Positions 54,142 to 62,717 of a DNA stretch of 64,000 bases are shown one piece after another. The position numbers and the translations under genes are program-made. The DNA is from CADCWK01 sp964244115 (lineage in GTDB: Bacteria > Chloroflexota > Chloroflexia > Thermomicrobiales > UBA6265): contig CAXTHM010000003.1 in assembly GCA_964244115.1 (NCBI GenBank), forward strand, positions 1-64,000, read 5' to 3'. The notes beneath the pieces were generated by a model. The model was not told the DNA's origin. It saw nothing but the letters and a program-made list of their open reading frames with translations, and did not search any database. Within the stretch, counting starts at the first letter, position 1. The number at the start of each line of letters is the position of its first letter.

Positions 54142-56598
54142 GTGCCCTATCGTTCCCGTCCGTTCTCGCCCGCCCGCCTCCTGCTCATGGTCCTGCTCAC
54201 GACCGTGCTCGCGAGCCTGATCGCCGCCGCCGCGCCGTCCCGCACCAGCGCCCACGCCGAGCTGGACCGCGCGACACCGGGGCAGGGCGAGCTCCTCGGC
54301 GCCCCGCCGACGGCGGTCGAGCTCTGGTTCACCGAGCCGGTCAACCCGGACAACGGCAGCCTGACCATCACACTCCGCCCCCAGGACAACAGTCGGATCC
54401 AGCCGGACAGCCTCACCATCGATCCGGCCGACCCGCTGCACGTCACCGCGACGTTCAGCGGCCTCGGCTTCGAGACGTACACCGTCGTCTGGGGCAACCA
54501 GTCGTCGACCGACGGCCATCAGATCTCCGGGTCCTACTCCTTCCGGGTCGGCGGCGGCCCGACCCCCGGCGCCGCGACGACCGAGGGCGGCACCCCGGCG
54601 CTCTGGGCCGTCGTCACCCGCTGGTCGACGTTCTTCGGGCTGGCGGTCGCGGCCGGCGGGTTCTTCGTCGCCCGGCTGCTGCTGTCACGCACGCCGCGAC
54701 CATCCGGTCCTGACCGCCCGGCGGCGCCCCGCCCCGCCCCGCGCTCGCTCCGGACGCTGACGCTGGTCGGGGCCGCGGTCGCCCTGATCGGGACGCTGGC
54801 CGAACCGCCGCTGCAATGGCTGTTCCCGCCGGCCGGGGCCGCCTCGGCCTCGTTCGCGAACGTGATGCGCGGTCTGCCGGACGCCTGGTGGTTCCGGCCG
54901 GCCGGGGCGGCGCTGGCGGTCGTCCTCGCCGCGGCCTGGCTAGCGCTGCGCCGATCGCCGCCGATGCCCGGCACCGCCTCGCTCGGGATCGTCGCCGGGT
55001 CGTCGGTGCCGGTCCCCGCGACCCGGGGGACGGCGAACCGCGTCGCCCGGACCAACCCGCTGATCGAGTCGCTCGGCCTCGCCGCGGCGCTGGTCGCCCT
55101 GCTCGGGCTGGCCCTGACCGGTCACAGCGCCGCCCAGACGGGGGTCTGGTACGCCCCGGCGATCGCCTCGAACATCCTGCATCAGTTCTCGGCCGCGCTC
55201 TGGGCCGGTGGCCTGGTCGCGCTGGCGGTGGTCCGCTGGTCCCGGGACGGCGCGGCCCCGGTCGACCCGGTCCGGCGGTTCTCGCCGTGGGCGCTGGGGC
55301 TGTTCGCGATCGCGGCGGCGACCGGCGTCGTCAACGCCGGCATCATCCTGCCGACCGTGTCGTCGCTCTGGGACAGCCGCTACGGCGTCATCATCCTGAT
55401 CAAGACGGGGGTCGTCCTCGGCGCCCTCGGGCTGGCCGCCTGGCACCGGCGGGCGCTGGCGACGTCGGCGGCCTGGGCAACGCGCCGGCTGCGGCACTCG
55501 CTGCGGCTGGAGGCGATCCTGGTCGCGCTGGTCGTCGTCGCGGCCTCGACACTGGCGCTGACCTCCCCACCGAGCAGCAGCGCGCTGACCCGGGACCCGA
55601 CCGCCGGAAACCTGGTGCTGCTGGAACAGGCGCACACCGGCGACGGCACCGTCATCGGGATGATGCGGCTGGCGGCCGACCCGCTCCGGTCCAACGTCAG
55701 CAACACCTTCCACGTCACGTCGGCCAGCCTCGCCAACCAGCCGGTCGCGATCCCGGACGGCAGCCGCGTCTTCCTCGACTTCACCTCGATCCTGGACGGC
55801 GCCATCGCCCAGCCCCGGCTGGAACTGGCGCCGGACGGCCAGGGCGGCTACGCCGGCTCGGGTGACCAGCTCAGCATCGACTCGTGGTGGCAGATCGTCG
55901 CGACGATCCGGCAGGTCGGGCAGGAGGACCAGACGGCGACCTTCGTCGTTCTGCTGCCGGACCCGAATCTCTACGGGGCCGATGCCGTCCCGACGCCCGA
56001 CGACGACCCGGACGCCGAGGCCCTCTACCGCCGCGCCTACGACCTCAACGCCGCGTCGAGCAGCTACCAGAACCATCAGAGCATCGCGACCGCCGACGGC
56101 GGCGGCATCTTCGAGGACGAGACGGTCGTCGCAGCCAGCGGCGACCAGCCCGTCGGCTACGAACTCGCGCTCCGGAGCTATCAGAACCCGGCCAACGCCA
56201 CTGGGGCGTCCGTCCCCGCGCTGACCGTGCAGCGGCAGATCGGGACCGACAGCTGGCGCAGCACTGACGGCGGCGCGACCTGGATCTCGACCTTCAGCGT
56301 CAGCGGCGCCCTCTCACCGCCGGAGATCCTCGAGCAGTACGACGGCGCGACCGGCTTCCGGCTCGGCCGGCAGCAGGAGATCAACGGCGAGACGGCCCAG
56401 GCGGTCATCTTCGTCGTCCCGACCAGCCGCTACTCGACGACGTGGTACGTCTGGTGGGTGGGGCTGGAGAGCGGCCAGCGCCAGCGGGAGCTGATGATCA
56501 CGGAGGGCCACTACATGATCAAGGACTTCACCGGCTACGACACCGGCGTCGTCGTCTCCCCGCCGGACCCGGCGACCGTCGTCAACGCCGGGACATAA
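54142..56598 (+). CDS. CopC-CopD fusion with extracytoplasmic C-terminal domain
   Basis: An 818-residue membrane protein. A signal peptide (about 1-37) is followed directly by HAELDRATPGQGELL, the CopC start whose His would be the N-terminal copper ligand after cleavage, and DGHQISGSYSF near 130 closes the CopC domain. Residues 150-490 hold about nine CopD-like helices, including NILHQFSAALWAGGLVAL. The last 320 residues form a Gly/Asp/Ser-rich extracytoplasmic part that I do not recognise. The protein probably handles copper uptake or supply. It starts at GTG 54142 with GAGGTG nearby. Note ctaB, also linked to cytochrome oxidase, 25 kb away. Confidence 0.85.
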   Translation: MPYRSRPFSPARLLLMVLLTTVLASLIAAAAPSRTSAHAELDRATPGQGELLGAPPTAVELWFTEPVNPDNGSLTITLRPQDNSRIQPDSLTIDPADPLHVTATFSGLGFETYTVVWGNQSSTDGHQISGSYSFRVGGGPTPGAATTEGGTPALWAVVTRWSTFFGLAVAAGGFFVARLLLSRTPRPSGPDRPAAPRPAPRSLRTLTLVGAAVALIGTLAEPPLQWLFPPAGAASASFANVMRGLPDAWWFRPAGAALAVVLAAAWLALRRSPPMPGTASLGIVAGSSVPVPATRGTANRVARTNPLIESLGLAAALVALLGLALTGHSAAQTGVWYAPAIASNILHQFSAALWAGGLVALAVVRWSRDGAAPVDPVRRFSPWALGLFAIAAATGVVNAGIILPTVSSLWDSRYGVIILIKTGVVLGALGLAAWHRRALATSAAWATRRLRHSLRLEAILVALVVVAASTLALTSPPSSSALTRDPTAGNLVLLEQAHTGDGTVIGMMRLAADPLRSNVSNTFHVTSASLANQPVAIPDGSRVFLDFTSILDGAIAQPRLELAPDGQGGYAGSGDQLSIDSWWQIVATIRQVGQEDQTATFVVLLPDPNLYGADAVPTPDDDPDAEALYRRAYDLNAASSSYQNHQSIATADGGGIFEDETVVAASGDQPVGYELALRSYQNPANATGASVPALTVQRQIGTDSWRSTDGGATWISTFSVSGALSPPEILEQYDGATGFRLGRQQEINGETAQAVIFVVPTSRYSTTWYVWWVGLESGQRQRELMITEGHYMIKDFTGYDTGVVVSPPDPATVVNAGT

Positions 56599-56719
56599 TG
56601 TCCGGCTGGTGCATTCGGTGACCGCCATGGGGATGCCACGACGCCGTGACACGATCGTGTCCACCGGGTGGGAGCATGGGCGGGCCGTCGATGTCGATCT
56701 CAAGGGAGGGCACGAAGCC

Positions 56720-58441
56720 ATGCACCCGTCGACCAACGTCCTCTCGCTGGCCCGTCCGGCGATGACCCGGATCGCGCTGCTCCTCCTGCTGGCCTTCACC
56801 GCGATGCTGGCTCCGGCCCGAGCCGTCGCCCAGGACGACGGACCGGCTCCGTTCCCGGCGCTGACGGTCGGGCAGCGCGTCTACGACGAGACCGGGTCCT
56901 CGCTCTCGATCGATCAGACCGCTGATCTCGAGCAGCGCCTCGCCAGCCTGCTGCCGCTCGGCGCCGACGCCATCGTCTACGTCCGGGCGCTCGACGCCGA
57001 CAGCGACGACACGCTCGGCCAGGTCGAGGAACTCCAGCAGGCATGGGTGGCCGCGACGGGTGTCGACCAGGACCGCGCGATCGCGATCCTGATCAACCGC
57101 GACCCGGCCGACCCCGAGGAGGCCCGGGCCGGCATCTTCGCCGGCACCACCTTCGACGACGGCAACCTGCCGGCCGGGGAGCGGGAGGCGATCATCGAGG
57201 ACGCGCTGATCCCGCCGCTCCGGGACGGCGACGTCTACGCCAGCCTCGCCGCCGGGATCGACCGGATCGGCCGCAGCATCCAGTTCGGCCCGCCCGTGAC
57301 CCCGCCCAACGCCTTCGAGCGCTGGTCGGCCGATGCGACCGACAGCTGGGCGCCGTGGGCGGCGATCGGGGTGGCCCTCGCCGGGCTGCTCGGGTCCCTG
57401 TCGCTGTTCCGCGGTCGCCAGACCACCGACCGGCCAGCCGAATCCCCGACGACCCACCGGCCGGGCGACCTGCCACCGGCCGTCGCCGGAGCCCTCGTCC
57501 ACAGCGGCCCGCAGGCGTCAGCCGTCCCGGCGACGCTGCTCGACCTCGCCGGCCGCGGCGCCCTGACCATCGAGCCGGAGGGCGAGCCGGGCCGGTTCGG
57601 CACGCCGACGATCCGGCTCCGGCTGGTCGACCGGGCACAAGACGTACAACGGGGCGATCTCGGTGCTGCCGGACGGCAAACCGGTCCCGACCATCCTCGA
57701 GCTGGCGAAGGCGGCCGGCTACNNNNNNNNNNGCTCCGGCTGGTCGACCGTCGGCTCGTCGCCAACGCCGTCGAGTCGGCGCTCTGGGTCGAGCTGGAGG
57801 GGTTGGCGCGGGACGGGATCGTCTCCAACCGGGACCTCGCGAAGCTGTCCGGCCGGACGAAGGAGATCTTCGCCACGATCCGGGAGCAGATGAACGCCGC
57901 CCACTGGCTGAACCCGGCGGCGCGGCGGGCGCAGGCTGGGCTGTACACGATCGCGCTGGTCGCCCTCGGTCTGGCCGTCTTCCTGGGGGTCATGGCGAGC
58001 AATGGCGATAGCTGGTGGCTGGCCGGTGCCGGCATCGCCGCACTCGTCCTGATCTTCGCCGTCGGTGTCTGGCTGGGCGCGACCTACTCCGGGCTGACGC
58101 GCGAGGGCCAGGACGCCGCGATCGCATGGAAGGCCTACCGGGACGGCCTGAAGCGGGCCGGCAAGGACGAGACGATCGCCCTCGATCTCGACGCGACGCT
58201 GCCCGACATCGTCGCGCTCGGGCTCGGGTCGGCCCTGGACGAGCGGCTCAAGGCAGCCGGGTCTTCCGGCCAGACGCTCCGCGCCTTCAGCGGCGCGACC
58301 GGCACCGACGGCACGACGATGGCCTTCTTTCCGTTCTGGGTCGCCTTCAACAGTTCCGTCACGTCGACCAGCGCCTCCGGCAGCGGCACCGTCAGCTCGG
58401 CCGGGGCCGGTGGCGGGGGTGGCTCGGCCGGCAGCACGTAG
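56720..58441 (+). CDS. TPM-domain membrane protein spanning a scaffold gap
   Basis: A secreted or membrane protein with a signal peptide (about 12-35) followed by a TPM domain (about 40-190) with RVYDETGSSLSIDQTADLEQRL and VYVRALDAD. A membrane helix lies near 215-235, then a DUF2207-like cytoplasmic part, two more helices and a Gly/Ser-rich tail (GAGGGGGSAGS) as in YgcG-like proteins. Bases 57634-57732 are an artefact: the 18-mer GCTCCGGCTGGTCGACCG stands on both sides, and removing 57634-57750 keeps the frame and gives RLRLVDRRLVANAVE. ATG 56720 follows AAGGGAGGG by 9 bases. True length would be about 534 residues. Confidence 0.8.
   Translation: MHPSTNVLSLARPAMTRIALLLLLAFTAMLAPARAVAQDDGPAPFPALTVGQRVYDETGSSLSIDQTADLEQRLASLLPLGADAIVYVRALDADSDDTLGQVEELQQAWVAATGVDQDRAIAILINRDPADPEEARAGIFAGTTFDDGNLPAGEREAIIEDALIPPLRDGDVYASLAAGIDRIGRSIQFGPPVTPPNAFERWSADATDSWAPWAAIGVALAGLLGSLSLFRGRQTTDRPAESPTTHRPGDLPPAVAGALVHSGPQASAVPATLLDLAGRGALTIEPEGEPGRFGTPTIRLRLVDRAQDVQRGDLGAAGRQTGPDHPRAGEGGRLXXXXLRLVDRRLVANAVESALWVELEGLARDGIVSNRDLAKLSGRTKEIFATIREQMNAAHWLNPAARRAQAGLYTIALVALGLAVFLGVMASNGDSWWLAGAGIAALVLIFAVGVWLGATYSGLTREGQDAAIAWKAYRDGLKRAGKDETIALDLDATLPDIVALGLGSALDERLKAAGSSGQTLRAFSGATGTDGTTMAFFPFWVAFNSSVTSTSASGSGTVSSAGAGGGGGSAGST
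57634..57732. other. scaffold gap with foreign alkaline phosphatase-like contig end
   Basis: The 89 bases before the ten Ns translate, in one frame, to HKTYNGAISVLPDGKPVPTI then LELAKAAGY, a pattern of alkaline phosphatases and unrelated to the host gene. With the flanking 18-bp duplicate this indicates a chimeric contig end rather than an insertion. Confidence 0.8.
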
Positions 58442-58501
58442 CCCGGCCGGGCTTACCGATGAGTTGCGAGGGTTGTAGCGGTTCATCGGTCGGCCGTTTG
58501 G

Positions 58502-58693
58502 CCGGGGGCTGAAGCACCCCGGCTCAGGGGTGATGGGTGGGGCACGATGGTGTCTTCACCGTCGCATCACCGGCGGACCGGTGCGGACCGGTTTCGATCA
58601 GCGCCAACGTCACCCGATCGTTCCCGAATGCGATCGCCGAGACCAACGATCCGCCGCCAATCACTCCTGAGACGGGGTGCTCTAGCCCCCGTC
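58502..58693. repeat. variant REP-like palindrome pair
   Basis: The left copy CCGGGGGCTGAAGCACCCCG is at 58502-58525. The inverted right copy at 58669-58693 reads, on the minus strand, GACGGGGGCTAGAGCACCCC followed by GTCTC. Stem and loop layout follow the main REP-like family, with a GCACCCC arm in place of GCCGCCCGG. Confidence 0.65.
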
Positions 58694-58741
58694 TGGGCGG
58701 TCGCACCGGATGTGCACCCTGGCAACGCATACGCCGGCGAA

Positions 58742-58907
58742 CCGGGCGCTGAAGCCGCCCGGCAACTCGAAGAAGTCCGGAACGTTCCAGAGCATCCGCA
58801 CCCACCGGATCGATCATCTCGTCATCGCACGGCGTCGGAGCCGGCACCGCATCAGGTGGCCAGTTCTCACGCCATTCTCGGAGTTGCCGGGCGGCTCCAG
58901 CGCCCGG
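58742..58907. repeat. REP-like palindrome pair
   Basis: The left copy CCGGGCGCTGAAGCCGCCCG (from 58742) continues with GCAACTCGAAGA as in the units next to the transposase gene. The right copy GAGTTGCCGGGCGGCTCCAG (58881 onward) ends CGCCCGG at 58907 in inverted orientation. This pair is 37 kb from the transposase gene. Confidence 0.88.
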
Positions 58908-59254
58908 TCCGCAGCGACGATCGACCTCCGACGAACGGCAGATCGCCTTCGATCGGTCGGCGAAGATCCCCCTAGCACGTCTCCGAGAATGGTCCCGATC
59001 CCGCCCGACGCCACACCGCGACGCCCCGTTCCGTCCTATCCGGCGGCGGGGTCTGTTGCATCGACACGGCCCATCTTCTACCTTTCGGACCAATCGTCCG
59101 CCTGCTGACAGCCCGTGCCGCCCGCCATCTCCGATCGGCGGTGCCCTGACTGGTGCCTGCGCGTCCGGGAAGTCCGGTCCCCGTCCGAGCGTGGCCGGGC
59201 GGAGCGACCGCCCCCCACCGTCCTTGTCGCCTGCGTACCCCGAGGATCACTGCG

Positions 59255-62200
59255 ATGGGATCGAGACCACGTTCGACGCGTCCTGACGACCGGCGCCGCG
59301 CATCCCGACCCGCCACGGTCGAGCGGGTCTCCGGGAAGACGGAGGGCGTCGCGCTCGCCTCGTCGACCGGCAACGTCGCCGCGCCGGGCCGGGTCGACCG
59401 GCCCAGCCTCCGAGCCGCGACCTCCCGGAGCGGCGGCGCCACTACGACACCGATCAGTCGCGCCCTGCGGCGGGACGCCTTCCGGACCGCGCTGATCATC
59501 CTCGGGGTCGGGTTCCTCCTCCGGCTGGTGCTGTTCCCGCTCGGCAACTTCGCGATCGACACCGACACGATGACGGCCTGGGCCCAGCGCCTCGTCAGCG
59601 ACTCGCCCCGCTCCTTCTACACCGATGGCGGCCTGACCGATCACCTGCCGGGCGATCTCTGGGTGCTCTGGTTGGTCGGGACGATCTACGACTGGTTCTC
59701 GCCAATCTCGCCCAACCTGGAGGTCGGCTTCCCCTTCCTCTGGATGCTGAAGCTCGTCCCGGCGATCACCGACACCGTGACGGGGCTGCTGATCTTCCTG
59801 ATCGGCCGCCGCCTCGGGACGCCGGTCAGCGCCCTCGTCGCGACGACGCTGTTCGCCTTCAACCCGGCCGCGATCTTCATCGCCTCGGTCTGGGCGCAGT
59901 GGGACAGCCTCTCGGCGATGGTCGCCGTCGGGGCGATCTACCTGTTCCTGCGCGGGAAGCCGGAGTGGGCGATNNNNNNNNNNCATCGGCGAGGCGCTGG
60001 GCGATCCCGGCGCTGGTCTACGCCTGCCTGATCAAGCCGCAGATCGCGGTCGTCGGCCTATTCCTCGCGCTCGCCTTCGTGCTGGTCTACATCGCGCCGC
60101 ACGTCCCGGCGATGGCGCGCTGGGTCCGGGAGACGAAGCCGGTCGAGACGCTGCGCAAGAGCCTGAGCCGGCTCGGCATCGGCGCCGGGATCTCGCTGGC
60201 CGTCTTCCTGGTCGTCTGCCTGCCGTTCGACATCGGCCTGTTCCCCGGCATGGGCGCCTTCACGATCTGGGACCGGATCAGCTACGCCCTCAACGTCTAC
60301 CCCAACACGACGCTCAACGCCTTCACCCTCTGGGGGCTGCTCTCCGACAACTGGGCCGACGACCGGCAGTCGACCGCGCTCGGCCTGACCTACCAGGCGA
60401 CCGGGACGCTGCTGACCGTGCTCGCGCTGGTCGGGATCGTCTGGCTGACGCTCCAGGCCTGGAAGGCGTTCGGCTACCAGGCGCTGATCTGGGGCATGAC
60501 TGTCGCGAGCTTCGCCGCCTACATGCTCCCGACCCGCGGCCACGAGCGCTACCTGTTCCCGACGATGGTGCTCGCCGCCCTGCTCGTCGCGCTGCTGCCC
60601 CGGTTCGTCTGGCTGTACGCGGTGATCAGCGGCACGTTCCTGCTCAACGTCTACTGGGTCTACTCGCTCTACTACCCCTCGCAGACGCCGAAGATCGGCC
60701 CGATGCACAGCGCCAACTTCCAGCAGCTGATGTCGGTCGTCAACGTCGTCGCGCTGGCGGCCGGGGTCGCGATCGGCTACGCCCTGCTGATGCGGGGCAA
60801 CACCTTCACGGCGCCGGGCTGGCTGCCGGGCTGGGCGTTGCCGGACGGCACCGCCCGGCCGGGGTCGGCCCCGGGCACCGGCCGCGGCCGACCCCGGATC
60901 GCCACCCCGGCCGACACCGACGCCTCTCCGGCCGACTTCGTCTACGCCGACCGCGAGGCCGCCACCCGCCCGGCCTGGCAGCTCTGGTACCTGCCGCTGG
61001 CCTTCGCGGTGATCGGCTCGCTGTTCTACCTGATCCGGATCGGCACGCCCGACGACTACATCTACGACGAGGTCTACCACGCCTTCACCGCCGCCCAGTA
61101 CGTCGACGGCAATGCCAACACCTTCTGGGTGTTCTCTAACGAGGCTGAGGACGCGGCGAACGGCGTCTTCACCTGGTACCAGGGCGACGAGGGCGAACGT
61201 GGCCCGGACAACTTCTCCTATGAGTGGACCCACCCGCCGCTGGGCAAGGAGATCATCGCGATCGGGATCTGGCTGTTCGGGGACAACCCGTTCGGCTGGC
61301 GGTTCACGAGCTGGATCTTCGGTGGGATCGGCCTGTTCGTCATCTACCGGCTGGCCCTGGCACTGACCGGGCGCTGGCTGGTCGGGGCGCTGGCGGCCGG
61401 GCTGCTGCTGGTCGACGGGCTCTACTTCGTCCAGTCCCGAACCTCGATGGTCGACATCCACATCGCCGTCTTCATTATGCTGGCGCTCTGGGCGTACCTG
61501 CGCTATCTCCGGCTGCCGTCGGGCTCCTCGACGCGGGAGGTCGGCGTCACGACGCTGCTCGTCGGCCTCGGGATGGGCGCGGCCTTCGCGGTGAAGTGGA
61601 ACGGGCTCTACCCGATCGTCTTCATGCTCGCGATCGCGATCCTGCGGCTGGTCTGGATGTGGGTCCGGGCCAGCCCGATCGGCCGCGAGCCGAGCCCCGA
61701 CGCCTGGGCGGACCTGCGCAACCACCTGGTCTTCGTCCCAGTCAACCTGATCCTGCTGCCGCTGGCGATCTACTTCGCCTCGTACTTCCCGATGTTCCTG
61801 TTCGGCTTCAGCTTCCCGGACTGGGTCGAGCTCCAGCGGCAGATGCTCTACTACCACACGGTAGGCGTCACCAACCAGCCAGACCACAACTACTACTCGA
61901 AGTGGTGGATGTGGCCGCTGGCGCTGATGCCGGTCTGGTACGGCACGCACAACGGGCCGGTCGGCGGCGACACGCGGGGTTACGTCTTCAACCAGGTCAA
62001 CCCGTTCCTGGCCTGGTCGATGATCCCGGCGGTGGCGACGGTCGCCTGGCTCTGGCTGCGCCGGTACCAGCGGCACTGGCCGGCGGCAGCCGTGCTCCTG
62101 ATCGGCTTCTTCGGCCAGTGGCTGGTCTGGGCGGCTTCCCCGCGCGGCGCCTTCGCCTACCACTTCCTGCCGATGGTGCCCTTCGGCGTGATCGGGATCG

Positions 62201-62601
62201 CGGCGCTGCTGGAGTACGGCTGGCGCAACAAGACCGTCGCGGTCAGCCGGAGCGTGCTGAGGTGGGCGCCCGTGGCCGTCTTCGCGGTCGGCGTCCTGAT
62301 CCAGATCGCCGTCTTCCTCGGCTCCAGGTACCCGCTGACCAACGACGAGCAGACACCGGACGGCTACCACGCCTGGGGCAACTACGGCATCCCGGTCGTG
62401 CTGTTCGGGCTGGTCGCACTGGCGATGGCCTATGGCTTCGTTAGGACCCCACGGACCCTCTCGCTCCGGGCCGGGACGGTGACGTACGTCGTGCTGGCGG
62501 TGCTGGTCTTCGCCTTCCTGTTCCCGATCCTCGCCGCCACCCAGCTCACCCAGTCCGGACTGGATCTGCGGACCTGGTTCCCCGGCTGGACCGTCCGCTA
62601 A
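59255..62601 (+). CDS. double GT-C mannosyltransferase-like membrane protein spanning a scaffold gap
   Basis: About 1,104 residues once the gap artefact (59974-60005) is removed, which joins KPEWA to IPALVYACLIKPQ. The N-terminal half (about 70-520) is a GT-C protein with IDTDTMTAWAQRL near the first loop and AAIFIASVWAQWDSLSA, like ALG-type mannosyltransferases. A linker rich in Pro/Gly/Asp follows. The C-terminal half (about 580-1,100) is a PMT/GT39-type protein: DDYIYDEVYHAFTAAQYVDG has the catalytic Asp-Glu, WTHPPLGKEIIAIG the HPPxGK motif, and NPFGWRFTSWIFGG follows. It should use a polyprenyl-phosphate sugar to glycosylate proteins or glycans outside the membrane. ATG 59255 has GAGGATC upstream. 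In the raw sequence the gene appears as two frames. Confidence 0.82.
59974..60005. other. scaffold gap with short duplicate
   Basis: Ten Ns (59974-59983) are followed by 14 foreign-looking bases. The 8-mer TGGGCGAT occurs at 59966-59973 and again at 59998-60005. Removing 32 bases restores one reading frame, so the gap is probably an unmerged contig overlap. Confidence 0.8.
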
Positions 62602-62717
62602 CCGCCCAACGCTCCCGTAGCTGACTCCCCGACCGACCAGCACGATGGCCCGGCGGGGAGTCAGCGCGTATACGATGTCACCATCGCTCCCGCCGCTCGC
62701 CTGACCCCGGAGGACTG

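Larger units (their letters stand above)
58442..59254. other. intergenic region with two REP-like pairs
   Basis: An 813-bp gap. It contains a variant palindrome pair (58502-58693) and a canonical pair (58742-58907), listed separately. The remainder shows no gene. Confidence 0.65.

Noticed and set aside
57622..57750. Real inserted domain in the TPM protein
   Set aside because: The exact 18-bp duplicate around Ns and the alkaline phosphatase-like sequence point to an assembly artefact.
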